Assembly (NCBI GenBank): GCA_958510875.1
Contig: OY294067.1
Span: 31,608,912 to 31,672,911, forward strand
DNA length: 64,000 nucleotides
Source of the DNA: Endomychus coccineus
Lineage: Eukaryota; Arthropoda; Insecta; Coleoptera; Endomychidae
Direction of reading: 5' to 3'
A model generated the notes under the pieces. It was not told the origin of the DNA, made no database searches, and saw nothing but the letters and a program-made list of their open reading frames with translations. Both the position numbers and the translations under genes were made by a program. This document shows, in pieces, positions 1-8,453 of this stretch (positions are counted from its first letter, which is position 1; each line of letters begins with the position of its first letter).

Positions 1-405
1 ATATGTAGGCTCTTGAATTGTAGCTTCTTAATAATTTGGCAATTGCTCAGCTATTTATTTATTTTGGTTTGATATAGAGATAAAGATGTTTATTTTGGTT
101 TGATGTTGATATTCATTATGATGATTTTGCAATAGATGGCATCAGAATTGTGTGTAATTCTGGCGAATTTTCAATCCACTCAACTCTGGTCTAGTCTCAT
201 GCTACCATTGTAGATTCTGGGTAGCTTCTAGAATCCTGTTATTTAGGGTCATAGAGGGTATTAGGTTCGTTACTCTATGAAGGTATGAATGTGCAGGCAC
301 TTGAATTGTAGCTTTTTAATAATTTGGCAATTTCTCAGTTATTTGTTCATTTTGGTTTGATATAGACATAAAGATGTTTATTGTGGTTTGATGTTGATAT
401 CCATA
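1..405. repeat. satellite array, left of the Polinton
   Basis: About 1.4 monomers of the ~289-bp satellite that resumes at 13988. The monomer carries recognisable landmarks such as gattttgcaatagat, ctctggtctagtctc and actctatgaaggtatgaat. The left piece matches the variant monomer at about 15618-16020 (shared variants attatgatg and atggcatcag), which shows it is the distal end of a higher-order repeat. Bases 400-405 (tccata) are the left copy of the Polinton target-site duplication. Confidence 0.9.
400..405. repeat. target-site duplication, left (tccata)
   Basis: Six bases immediately before the Polinton end AGTAGG. They are identical to 13988-13993. The uninterrupted satellite reads gatatccataacaatg, as at about 14273-14288, which confirms that the duplication arose on insertion. 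Confidence 0.95.
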
Positions 406-639
406 AGTAGGTATGGCGTCACTTGGGGCGGCCAGACAGCGAGCCTTATCAGATGTAGGCAACCAGTAGCGCATGCGCGGTAGTGTATTATCAGCTGGGT
501 AGATGGTGTGACCTCTAGGGTGTGGTCGTCTCTGACCTTGGTGGTAGAGCGATCAGCTTGTATATACAAGATCGTTCAAGGTAGACAGCAAGCAATATGT
601 GAGGTTAGGGAGAACTTCAATGTAAAGCAGCATCAAAAT

Positions 640-717
640 ATTTTTCTACACACGGGAATCGAACCCGAGAAATGAAATCCAAAAGCCAGCTCCTTAACCG
701 CTCAGCTATGGAGGAAT
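640..717 (-). other. tRNA-like sequence with pol III A and B boxes (left TIR)
   Basis: On the minus strand the sequence contains TAGCTGAGCGG (A box, 698-708) and GGTTCGATTCC (B box, 655-665), spaced as in a tRNA, with a TTTT run just downstream. A D-arm (GCT...AGC) and most of a T-arm (CGGG/CCCG) can be paired. The acceptor stem and anticodon arm pair poorly, so a functional tRNA is unlikely. A pol III transcript or a tRNA-derived remnant is more likely. The same sequence is present on the plus strand in the right TIR. Confidence 0.55.
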
Positions 718-2397
718 TGAGAACAAGCGATTTTAATGTTGTAGATATAACCGCGGGGTATCCGGTCTGAGTGATAAGTGCGAGTATATTGCAGTCTATA
801 TGATGCAGGTAATTGTTTTACATGACGTTAGTCATGCAGGTATGTCACGAAGCGAGGTATGGAATGTGAGACTTCATAGCGCTAGCCCATAGGGGTTTTG
901 AAATAGTGTTGTTTGTACATGCCGTCAGTCACGTGATTTTTGAAAGAGACCGGGCATTCAACGGAGGTATCATGGGAGGGCTGCTGTTCCTTGAATGCAT
1001 AAATGGAATGTTATATATAGTATAGAAATGATATCTTCTGCATCTCTCTCAAACGCGATGTTTATAAGGAAATTACTTTCAAAAACGTTTATTCAAGCTG
1101 TCTGTACCTTACTTGATTGCTATATTACAAAATGCAATTTCAATCATCTTAAACATATATGGAAATTATTTTTAGTATACAAAATGGAGTTGGGAGACTT
1201 CAATGGGGTATGGAATGTGAGGTTATACAGATTGTTTATGTATGACGTTAGTCATGTGAATTTGAATGAAGCTGGCGCGATCTCCAACGAGACAGGTGTG
1301 TATGTGAGGTTATACAGAGTGTGCAGGTATAATGATGTCTATCACGCAGGTCTTCAACGAGGTATCTACCTTGCAGGAGCCTTCAATGAAATGTGAGGTT
1401 GTTTGTACATGCCGTTAGTCGCAGGGTTTTGTCTGAGTTATAATGATATCGTACGCGGCGCATTGTCTGCCCCCACAAGTCTTCAATAAGGGCCATAACA
1501 TCTAACATGTGATAGTTTACAAAAATGCTGCTTCTCATAATAGCGATATTATGAAGCGTTTGCAGAAATAACTATTAAATCATCTAAGGACTTTTTGCTT
1601 GATTAGTACTAGCGAGTACAATATTCGTTATAATATTATAAGTATGCATCATTAGCTTACTTGTGCGATAAGGTTGTGCCAAATCATGTCCAACAGCAAT
1701 GTATTCAACTTGAAATTATCGTAATGATGCGCGCGATCCTTCAATGTTAAAGTAGTTTCATAAGTTATCCGAAAGTAAAATGAATATATAAAATGTTTTT
1801 TCCAAAATTAGTTCCGAAGTAAACATAATTCGCTATAATATTCATTCATGTATGTTACATAAATTATCCTATATAATTCAAATAAGGTTGAACAATATTC
1901 ACTATCATTTTTTGCGGTAGAGCTACAGCTCGCTCGAGAGAGATAAGAAAGATACGCCGATCACCTTCAAACGCGATGAGAATACTTTATTTTAAATCAC
2001 ACATATAGTATGTATATATTCGAATCATATTGATTGTAAATCGCATAATATGATCCGAAATCTAGCTGCTGCTGGGTGTAGCCCTATACAGAATCTAGAC
2101 GAAGCGGTGTTACGCATCACGATGATTATTCGAACTGTCTGTACAGCTCGATTGCTATATAACAAAATACATTTTTTTAATCATCTTAAACATATAGATG
2201 TGCTAATATAATTTTTTTTTTCAGTATACAAAAATATACTAATAAAACATTTTTCATCGACACACATTTCTTCATAGGATAGTTGGCTTTTTATAAAATT
2301 CAATCAATTTCAATGGGAAACATATATGCGAGGGAGTTTTATAGAGATCGAACTCATTTCCCCAACCTCCCAAGAGGTAGAACTATGATGAGGAATA

Positions 2398-2906
2398 GAT
2401 GTGGATAATAACCATATGAATATCTTCATAAGCGCTAATCTATACGACATTCAAACACGTGCTTCATAAAAGTCTGAATATTGAGTAGAGCTATAGTATC
2501 TTCTTCATAAGCGATCATTATCATCATTCAGACACTTGTTTAGCACGTGATTCAACAGCCTGGCATCATCGTTCACGAACTATGATGGGCTGATGAGGAA
2601 TAAAATACCAATAATAATTATATAAATATCTCCATTAGCAATCTGTACTATTTTCCTTCACGAGCACGACTTTTACAAACTCCATACGTTCGCGTAAAAG
2701 ATTATAATGATAAACACATTTTTGTTCACGGGTTTACATAATCATATGAATATCTTCATAAGCGCTAATCTATATGACATTCAAACACATGCTTCATAAA
2801 AGTCTGAACATTGAGTAGAGCTATAGTATCTTCTTCATAAGCGATCATTATCAACATTCAGACACTTGTTTAGCACGTGATTCAACAAGCTGACATCATC
2901 GTTCAC
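2398..2906. repeat. 330-bp repeat units in left TIR (one full, one partial)
   Basis: A segment starting near catatgaatatcttcataag and containing the palindromic stretch catcgttcacgaactatgatg is repeated once with 330-bp period. The same unit occurs four and a half times in the right TIR. The unit carries the motif GCACGTGATTC and an inverted repeat around cgttcacgaac, which resembles the 68-bp palindrome array just inside this TIR. Confidence 0.85.
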
Positions 2907-3402
2907 GAACTATGATGGTTCGATGAGGACTCAAACATTGAACAGATGAATCTTTGAGGTTAAATATCTGCTGTAGAAATTACCCCACCTTTATTACCTT
3001 TTATTTGACATTATCGATATTTCCCATGTAACTAACCTAAAGCTATTTTGTATGCAACATTGTTATCATTTGCGAACCTTCGAGAAATTTGGCTGGGGCT
3101 AAATGAATATGTTTGACTATTATTACCTGTAGATTTATTTGAGATTCTTCAAGTTTGAGATTGATAACCCACATGAAGAAAGAAGCTTCAACGAATTGAT
3201 ATCAATGAATATTCGCTATTCTGAATGTGACAACTTTATCGGCTTCAACACTCGAGATAAGAGAGAATATTTACCGCTGATGTAGGGAAAATCAATATGA
3301 TGCATACAAATTGGGGGTGGGTGAGAACATCAGACTATAGCTTTATGTGTATCGAAATACATAAGGATTTTGACGAGTAAGTGGTGTTTTATTGAATTGA
3401 AG

Positions 3403-3800
3403 ATCCGGCGACCATCGTTCACGAACGATGATGACGTCACTGCTTCATACCAATGACAGTAACTGATTCAATCCGGCGACCATCGTTCACGAACGATGAT
3501 GACGTCACTGCTTCATACCAATGACAGTAACTGATTCAATCCGGCGACCATCGTTCACGAACGATGATGACGTCACTGCTTCATACCAATGACAGTAACT
3601 GATTCAATCCGGCGACCATCGTTCACGAACGATGATGACGTCACTGCTTCATACCAATGACAGTAACTGATTCAATCCGGCGACCATCGTTCACGAACGA
3701 TGATGACGTCACTGCTTCAAGCCAATGACAGTAATTGATTCAATCCGGCGACCATAGTTTACGAACTATGATGACGTCATCATCGTTCACGAACTATGAT
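3403..3800. repeat. 68-bp palindromic tandem repeats (5 copies plus a diverged partial)
   Basis: Copies start with atccggcgacc at 3403, 3471, 3539, 3607 and 3675, exactly 68 bp apart, with a diverged sixth copy from 3743. Each contains CATCGTTC-AC-GAACGATG, an 8-bp inverted repeat with a 2-bp spacer, followed directly by TGACGTCA, itself a palindrome identical to the CRE/ATF core. The array lies between the left TIR and the CACGTG array, upstream of all genes. A role as replication origin, recombination site or enhancer is inference. Confidence 0.92.
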
Positions 3801-3891
3801 GGGCTAATGAGGAATAAAATATGAATAATCATAATGTTTGTAATACATTCATGCACATGTTTTATCGCATGATTCAACACATGCTTTAACA

Positions 3892-4485
3892 TTCAGACAC
3901 GTGTTTCAGACACGTGTTTCAACATTCAGACACGTGTTTCAGCATTCAGACACGTGTTTCAGACACGTGTTTCAACATTCAGACACGTGTTTCAGCATTC
4001 AGACACGTGTTTCAGCATTCAGACACGTGTTTCAGACACGTGTTTCAACATTCAGACACGTGTTTCAGCATTCAGACACGTGTTTCAGCATTCAGACACG
4101 TGTTTCAACATTCAGACACGTGTTTCAACATTCAGACACGTGTTTCAGACACGTGTTTCAACATTCAGACACGTGTTTCAGACACGTGTTTCAGCATTCA
4201 GACACGTGTTTCAGCATTCAGACACGTGTTTCAGACACGTGTTTCAACATTCAGACACGTGTTTCAGCATTCAGACACGTGTTTCAGCATTCAGACACGT
4301 GTTTCAGACACGTGTTTAAACATTCAGACACGTGTTTCAGCATTCAGACACGTGTTTCAGACACGTGTTTCAACATTCAGACACGTGTTTCAGCATTCAG
4401 ACACGTGTTTCAGCATTCAGACACGTGTTTCAACATTCAGACACGTGTTTCAGACACGTGTTTCAACATTCAGACACGTGTTCCA
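3892..4485. repeat. array of about 33 CACGTG (E-box) sites
   Basis: Alternating 20-bp (cattcagacacgtgtttca plus a or g) and 13-bp (gacacgtgtttca) units give about 33 copies of ACACGTGT in under 600 bp. The core CACGTG is the canonical bHLH E-box. The open frames across the array in all forward phases are an artefact of the repeat. The array ends about 100 bp before the first TATA box, in enhancer position to the structural genes. Binding by a host bHLH factor is inference. Confidence 0.92.
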
Positions 4486-4588
4486 GCATTCATACCTATT
4501 TAACATGTATTTGATACCTGATTTTGACAGAACCGTAGAAGCACCTAACCGCGCGATCAGACATACACAATATAACATCATCATCTAG

Positions 4589-4596
4589 TATATAAA
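4589..4596 (+). promoter_or_regulatory. TATA box of the packaging ATPase gene
   Basis: TATATAAA in the context CTAGTATATAAACAA. It closely matches the TATA box before the penton-like gene (TTAGTATATAAATAG at 7590-7604). It lies only 25 bp upstream of the first ATG of the ATPase frame, so transcription may begin at or just after that ATG, and the next methionines (codons 12-13) could be used. Confidence 0.6.
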
Positions 4597-4613
4597 CAAA
4601 TGCTTATTAACAT

Positions 4614-5339
4614 ATGTTCCAGTATGATTTCGATTCGCCTTCAGGCATGATGAAGATTGTTAAGCAAAAAGACTCGTTGAGTATTATGAACTTAGGGTCA
4701 AGCAATGAGAATGTTGAACAACCACAACGTCACAGCTCTTTGCTGCCTAATACTCTACGAACAATAATCTGTGGTCCAAGTAATTGTGGGAAAACAAATG
4801 TGATGTTATCTCTATTGTTAGATGCTAACGGCCTGAAATTTGAAAACGTGTACATATATTCAAAGTCTTTACACCAACCAAAATACCAGTTACTAAAGGA
4901 GACATTGAAGAAAATTGAGGGGCTTGGATATTTTCCTTGTACCGAAAGTGATGAGGTCATAGACCCCACAGAAGCGAGACCTAATTCAATCATAATATTC
5001 GATGACGTGATGTTTGGGAAACAGCAGAAAATTCGGGCTTATTTTTCAAGAGGGAGACACAACTCAATTGATAGTTTCTATCTTTGCCAGTCTTTTGCTA
5101 AATGTCCAAAACATGGATTGCGCGACAATGCCAATTGCTTGATTATTTTCAAACAGGATGAGCTCAATTTGAAACATATATTCACCGATCATATAAGTAG
5201 CGACATGTCACTCGAAAAATTCAAAGAGATATGTAGCGTATGTTGGAAAGATAAATATGGATTCCTTATGATAAACAAAGACTGTGATATGAACAAAGGA
5301 CGTTATCGCAAAGGTTTTGATAGTTATATATACATCTAA
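4614..5339 (+). CDS. A32-like genome-packaging ATPase (FtsK/HerA fold)
   Basis: 241 residues. A Walker A motif GPSNCGKT lies at 54-61 and a Walker B strand IIIFDD at 126-131. It is followed by RGRHN...YLCQS at about 146-160, the pattern of the sensor region in A32-type packaging ATPases of Polintons and related large DNA viruses. In that family the enzyme pumps DNA into preformed capsids. It is the first gene of the structural block, 42 bp ahead of the next gene. The true start is ambiguous: the TATA box is so close that translation may begin at methionine 12 or 13, which would leave both Walker motifs intact. The frame has no stops or shifts, and all motif residues needed for ATP binding are visible. 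The family call is strong; activity is inferred. Confidence 0.9.
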   Translation: MFQYDFDSPSGMMKIVKQKDSLSIMNLGSSNENVEQPQRHSSLLPNTLRTIICGPSNCGKTNVMLSLLLDANGLKFENVYIYSKSLHQPKYQLLKETLKKIEGLGYFPCTESDEVIDPTEARPNSIIIFDDVMFGKQQKIRAYFSRGRHNSIDSFYLCQSFAKCPKHGLRDNANCLIIFKQDELNLKHIFTDHISSDMSLEKFKEICSVCWKDKYGFLMINKDCDMNKGRYRKGFDSYIYI

Positions 5340-5343
5340 CATG

Positions 5344-5351
5344 TATATATA
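5344..5351 (+). promoter_or_regulatory. TATA box before the DUF8207-like gene
   Basis: TATATATA directly after the ATPase stop codon, 38 bp upstream of the ATG at 5382. This is a normal distance for a short-leader transcript. It suggests each structural gene has its own promoter. Confidence 0.45.
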
Positions 5352-5381
5352 CTTTCAATTGAAATAGACAACCCGCTCAGC

Positions 5382-6428
5382 ATGGACGTGGGTGTGCTAA
5401 AGAAAAAACAACAATTGAAGAAAAAAATTTGGGAGTTAGCAAACGTTGTGAGGAAAAAATATATGGCTGTGAAATTGGGTAAAGCTGAAAATGATGAGAT
5501 TCTAGATAATATGTTCAGGAATGTATCTAAACCTCTGGAGGAAATTGCGAGAAATGCTGAAATAATCAAACAAAATTCGTTGGTTAAACCTAAAAGTATT
5601 GTTTCTACAGCAACACAAATGGAGAACATACCAATCCCAAATATTGTAACTGAAGGGGAAGAGTTCGTATATAACCCCCAAAATACTGAGGAGGATGTAT
5701 TTACCCTCGAACCTACTATCGATCAGATTCGTGAAGAATTCAGAAAACATAAGAAAGATAATGCAGAGGCTACAGAGGAGTTTCTGCAACAATACCCCAC
5801 ATTAGCACGTTATTACTTGGAAGGATTCCTATTGGATGATGATGTCAAGAAATACGATGATAGAATGGGATTGCAATATAATTCAACTTTAGACAAATGG
5901 TTCATGGGTAATCAACCTATAGAAATTGATAGTGAGAGTAATATAATTATCAAGGGTACTCCGTTCAAGGGTACCACAGGACTGTATAATTTGATATTTT
6001 ATAGAGATGTTCTACCTGATACTTACACTGTGGAAGATGGGAAAAATTACAGTCAAATGATGGAAATGACTAGTGCCCATAGGCGTAATAACGATCCAGC
6101 TGATCGAATAAGAAACATTGTAAAATACAAAAATGTACTGAAACCTTTGATTAATTCCATGAAAAAACCCAGAGCCAAAACATACACTGGAAGTGCATAT
6201 ATCAAAAATGATATGCTTGAATATAACGAGAAACCTATCGAATATGTTTATTGGGATGACGTTAACGAAATGGTGGATAGACTGAGACTTCTTGTTGCAT
6301 CCTCGCATGCCGGTAACCATAATGAGATAATCTCTATAATAGAAGAATTGATAGAGGCAGGGGTAATTGAACAAAAACCAGGTGTAAGACAAATTCATCT
6401 CAGTTATAAAGATGGTTTCAATGGATAA
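5382..6428 (+). CDS. DUF8207-like Polinton structural-block protein
   Basis: 348 residues. Residues 1-60 are Lys/Glu-rich and predicted helical or coiled-coil; 85-130 are acidic; a globular segment at about 165-260 has the GTTGLYNLIFY ... YTVEDGKNYSQMM pattern that I recognise from the DUF8207 family, common in insect and cnidarian genomes beside such capsid genes. No enzymatic motif, signal peptide or membrane segment is visible. The last 17 bp overlap the start of the next frame. Its constant place between the ATPase and the penton-like gene suggests a virion or assembly protein, but its function is unknown. Family identity comes from pattern memory, not a search. Confidence 0.75.
   Translation: MDVGVLKKKQQLKKKIWELANVVRKKYMAVKLGKAENDEILDNMFRNVSKPLEEIARNAEIIKQNSLVKPKSIVSTATQMENIPIPNIVTEGEEFVYNPQNTEEDVFTLEPTIDQIREEFRKHKKDNAEATEEFLQQYPTLARYYLEGFLLDDDVKKYDDRMGLQYNSTLDKWFMGNQPIEIDSESNIIIKGTPFKGTTGLYNLIFYRDVLPDTYTVEDGKNYSQMMEMTSAHRRNNDPADRIRNIVKYKNVLKPLINSMKKPRAKTYTGSAYIKNDMLEYNEKPIEYVYWDDVNEMVDRLRLLVASSHAGNHNEIISIIEELIEAGVIEQKPGVRQIHLSYKDGFNG
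6405..6410 (+). promoter_or_regulatory. possible TATA box of the fibre-like gene
   Basis: TATAAA inside the 3' end of the preceding gene, 7 bp before the first ATG of the next frame. If used, transcription would start near 6432, and the in-frame ATG at 6451 would be the first available start rather than 6412 or 6421. Confidence 0.3.
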
Positions 6429-7065
6429 GTTTGGCAGAGCCTCCTCTTCCATGTGGATATATGATACAAATGTATTTAATAATAATTTCAAACAAGTTCA
6501 CGGACAAGGATTATTCCTAACGAGCGATGGAAGTTATGATATGGAAAATCGTAGATTGTGCAACGTAAAATCACCGAATGATGATGGAGATGTTGCAAAT
6601 AAAGTATATGTTGATAAATTAACACACAAACTGAATCTGAAAACGGAAACCAGTCTTAAAGATACCTTCAATGTTAGGGTTGATAATTTGATCAAAGATA
6701 TCAACAAGGATCTGGATGAACATAACTTAACGAATGACAAGGTTATTCTCAACATTGATAAACATCTGATGGACATTCAGAATAAATATAATGGAATGGG
6801 AATCTATATAAAATCAGAGTATAAAACAATCAGTGATAGTGTAAGGGAAAACAGAAATGAATTGAAAGAGATCAATAACACATTTAACAGTGTGAACATC
6901 CGTCTAAATGACATTACTAGTAAAGTGGAGGCGTTAGAACGACGGATGACATCTGTGGAACCTTCTAAGAAGAGACCTTCATCATCCATAACATCAAAGC
7001 AGGCCTCTGTGAAACGTATATCTCCAAATCCTGTGAATATACCCAAAAAATTAATTCTACACTAG
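6412..7065 (+). CDS. fibre-like coiled-coil protein of the Polinton
   Basis: 217 residues from the first ATG; starts at 6421 or 6451 are also possible. Residues about 40-65 contain MENRRLCNVKSPNDDGDVAN followed by KVYVDK. This resembles the N/DxxN-KYVD segment that precedes the shaft in trimeric tail-fibre and attachment proteins. Residues 65-180 are heptad-rich and helical, and the C terminus is basic and Ser/Pro-rich. The frame overlaps the preceding gene by 17 bp. A role as a trimeric virion spike or fibre is inference from this layout. No knob domain is evident, so it could instead be an internal scaffold. Confidence 0.6.
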   Translation: MVSMDKFGRASSSMWIYDTNVFNNNFKQVHGQGLFLTSDGSYDMENRRLCNVKSPNDDGDVANKVYVDKLTHKLNLKTETSLKDTFNVRVDNLIKDINKDLDEHNLTNDKVILNIDKHLMDIQNKYNGMGIYIKSEYKTISDSVRENRNELKEINNTFNSVNIRLNDITSKVEALERRMTSVEPSKKRPSSSITSKQASVKRISPNPVNIPKKLILH

Positions 7066-7374
7066 ATTTCCACATTGATAAGATGAGTGAAAACAAGTTG
7101 TTCATGAGCTTCATGAGCACAGAAGAAAGAACTTTTACCAGCGTCGAACATACATAAAAGGACTTCAATATAGGTGGAAGGGGTAGGAATATGCAATACG
7201 ACTAGGACGATGAATCAAGAGTCAAGATTGAGATATTTGAAACATATATTGTTAAGATTATACTTAAGTCTTTTGTATTGAGATAATTAATAAAAAAAAA
7301 TTATTTTGAGATCTTTGGTCTTCCCCCCGCCCCTCGTTAAATAACGGTGCAATCTTGAATTCTCATCAGTCTGT
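7066..7374. other. spacer between fibre-like gene and PLA2-like remnant
   Basis: About 310 bp without a convincing gene. It holds a poly(A) signal AATAAA at 7289-7294 followed by an A-run, which could end the transcript of the fibre-like gene, and a C-rich patch near 7324-7334. Confidence 0.6.
7289..7294 (+). terminator. candidate poly(A) signal
   Basis: AATAAA in the spacer about 225 bp after the fibre-like stop codon, followed by a run of A. Confidence 0.4.
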
Positions 7375-7593
7375 ATGGAAGCGTGCGTGGGAGAAGTTGT
7401 TCTCAATACGCTTATAAACAAGCTCCCGTTTGAACTTCAAATCAATACCAGGGGCAAAATTAGAAGAACGGTTGAGGAGATTCAGGGTATCAATTCATTC
7501 GATAAAGCTTGCCGTCTACACGATATTTCATGCAATATAACACTTATAATTGTAGCCAGTTATATTTGGAATTGGTCGACTAACATTTATTAG
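7375..7593 (+). pseudogene. degenerate phospholipase A2-like (parvovirus VP1u-type) reading frame
   Basis: 72 codons. Residues 7-21 (EVVLNTLINKLPFEL) and 38-50 (GINSFDKACRLHD) match the start and the catalytic-helix region of the small phospholipase A2-like proteins encoded by many Polintons and by parvovirus capsids. The His-Asp catalytic pair is at 49-50. The glycine-rich calcium loop expected between these blocks cannot be seen; residues 22-37 are unrelated and basic. The sequence after residue 52 no longer resembles the family. The family function is membrane breach during entry; this copy is probably inactive. It could be a frameshifted copy rather than a short gene. The upstream 310 bp offers no further domain. 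Confidence 0.6.
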
Positions 7594-7604
7594 TATATAA
7601 ATAG
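7594..7604 (+). promoter_or_regulatory. TATA box of the penton-like gene
   Basis: TATATAAATAG, a full TATA consensus, in the context TTAGTATATAAATAG. It lies 36 bp upstream of the ATG at 7630, which favours that ATG over upstream ones at 7606-7612. Confidence 0.65.
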
Positions 7605-7629
7605 ATTGTTGATGAAGTTTTCATCAATC

Positions 7630-8373
7630 ATGTCTCAGACGTTCACTATCACGGGTAAGAGCTCTCGTTTATCTGTAGATTTCCACCCACCTATAGAACT
7701 AGATCCTCATTCATATTATTCTATCGCACTTGTTGGCTTGCATACGTACAATAGCATTCCGAACATTGAAGAAGGTTTTAATAAATTTTATTATGAAGAT
7801 GTGAAGGGTGAGGAAAAAGTAGTTACTATACCTACGGGGTCCTACGAGTTGACAGACATCGAAGATTTCATACAAAGTACAGTTTGTGGGATAGGAGTGA
7901 AGCAAGAAGAGCGTGACCGGAAATTATCAATAAAATCTAACAAGAACACTCTACACACAGAGCTGAAGAGTGATTTTAAAGTGAATTTTATTCCTAAAGA
8001 TAGTATAAGCGAACTGTTGGGATTCAGCAAAAAGAAATTGACATCTCGTGAACTACACGTATCTGATCGACCTATAAACATAATCAAAGTTCAAACTATA
8101 CGCGTAGAGTGTAACTTAACCGCGGGAGCATATTATAACAATAAGATAGCTCATACGATATATGAGTTCTCACCTCTTGTACCACCTGGGTTTTCCATTG
8201 ATATAGAGCCGAAGAATCTTATTTATCTACCGGTCATCAGCAAGACGTCCTTCGATAACATCACGCTGAATATTTTAGATCAGAATTGGAAACCGGTAAA
8301 TTTTCGTGGAGAAGAAATTATTATACGATTGGAATTGAAAAAGATCGCTAGGGATTATGGCTCACAACAATAA
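7630..8373 (+). CDS. penton-like minor capsid protein
   Basis: 247 residues starting MSQTFTITGK. The start at 7630 is chosen because the strong TATA box at 7594 would place the cap site near 7624; the frame is open further upstream. The sequence is beta-rich throughout with SYYSIALVGLHTYNSIPNI at about 28-46 and IPTGSYELTDIE at about 66-77, patterns I associate with the single-jelly-roll minor capsid (penton-type) protein next to the major capsid gene in Polintons. No enzymatic motif, signal peptide or membrane segment is seen. The stop codon TAA is part of an AATAAA (8369-8374), a possible poly(A) signal. The role as the vertex protein is inferred from family and position. Confidence 0.75.
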   Translation: MSQTFTITGKSSRLSVDFHPPIELDPHSYYSIALVGLHTYNSIPNIEEGFNKFYYEDVKGEEKVVTIPTGSYELTDIEDFIQSTVCGIGVKQEERDRKLSIKSNKNTLHTELKSDFKVNFIPKDSISELLGFSKKKLTSRELHVSDRPINIIKVQTIRVECNLTAGAYYNNKIAHTIYEFSPLVPPGFSIDIEPKNLIYLPVISKTSFDNITLNILDQNWKPVNFRGEEIIIRLELKKIARDYGSQQ

Positions 8374-8374
8374 A
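8369..8374 (+). terminator. candidate poly(A) signal overlapping the penton-like stop codon
   Basis: AATAAA whose TAA is the stop codon of the penton-like gene. This is a compact viral-style arrangement. Confidence 0.35.
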
Positions 8375-8453
8375 TAATAATCCAATACTCACCACCACTC
8401 ATTATATGAAAGGAATTCAACTGAGAAGGTTGCAGTAGCCATCACTTGAGAAC

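Larger units (their letters stand above)
406..3277 (+). repeat. left terminal inverted repeat of the Polinton (2872 bp)
   Basis: Inverted copy of 10138-13987. Position x pairs with 14393 minus x over the outer 1.3 kb. A 14-bp segment near 1730 is absent from the right copy. The repeat contains a tRNA-like sequence, four dispersed copies (about 812, 909, 1231, 1399) of a ~20-bp motif of the form TTGTTT-TACATG-CGT-AGTCA, and one full plus one partial 330-bp unit near its inner end. The inner boundary is after ttaccgc (3271-3277). The 133-codon open frame at 995-1396 is not supported as a gene. Confidence 0.92.

Noticed and set aside
640..717. Functional tRNA gene in the TIR
   Set aside because: The A and B boxes are good but the acceptor and anticodon stems do not pair, so it is reported only as tRNA-like.
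995..1396. 133-codon open frame identical in both TIRs (also 12997-13398)
   Set aside because: Identity follows from the TIRs being inverted copies, so it is not independent evidence. The translation has no domain features and no promoter or poly(A) signal was seen.
3403..3800. CRISPR-like look of the 68-bp repeats
   Set aside because: The units are directly adjacent with no unique spacers and the genome is eukaryotic. This is a tandem repeat.
3901..4588. Long overlapping open frames in several forward phases (up to 224 codons)
   Set aside because: They are translations of the 13/20-bp CACGTG repeat array and lack stops only because the repeat does. No gene is supported.
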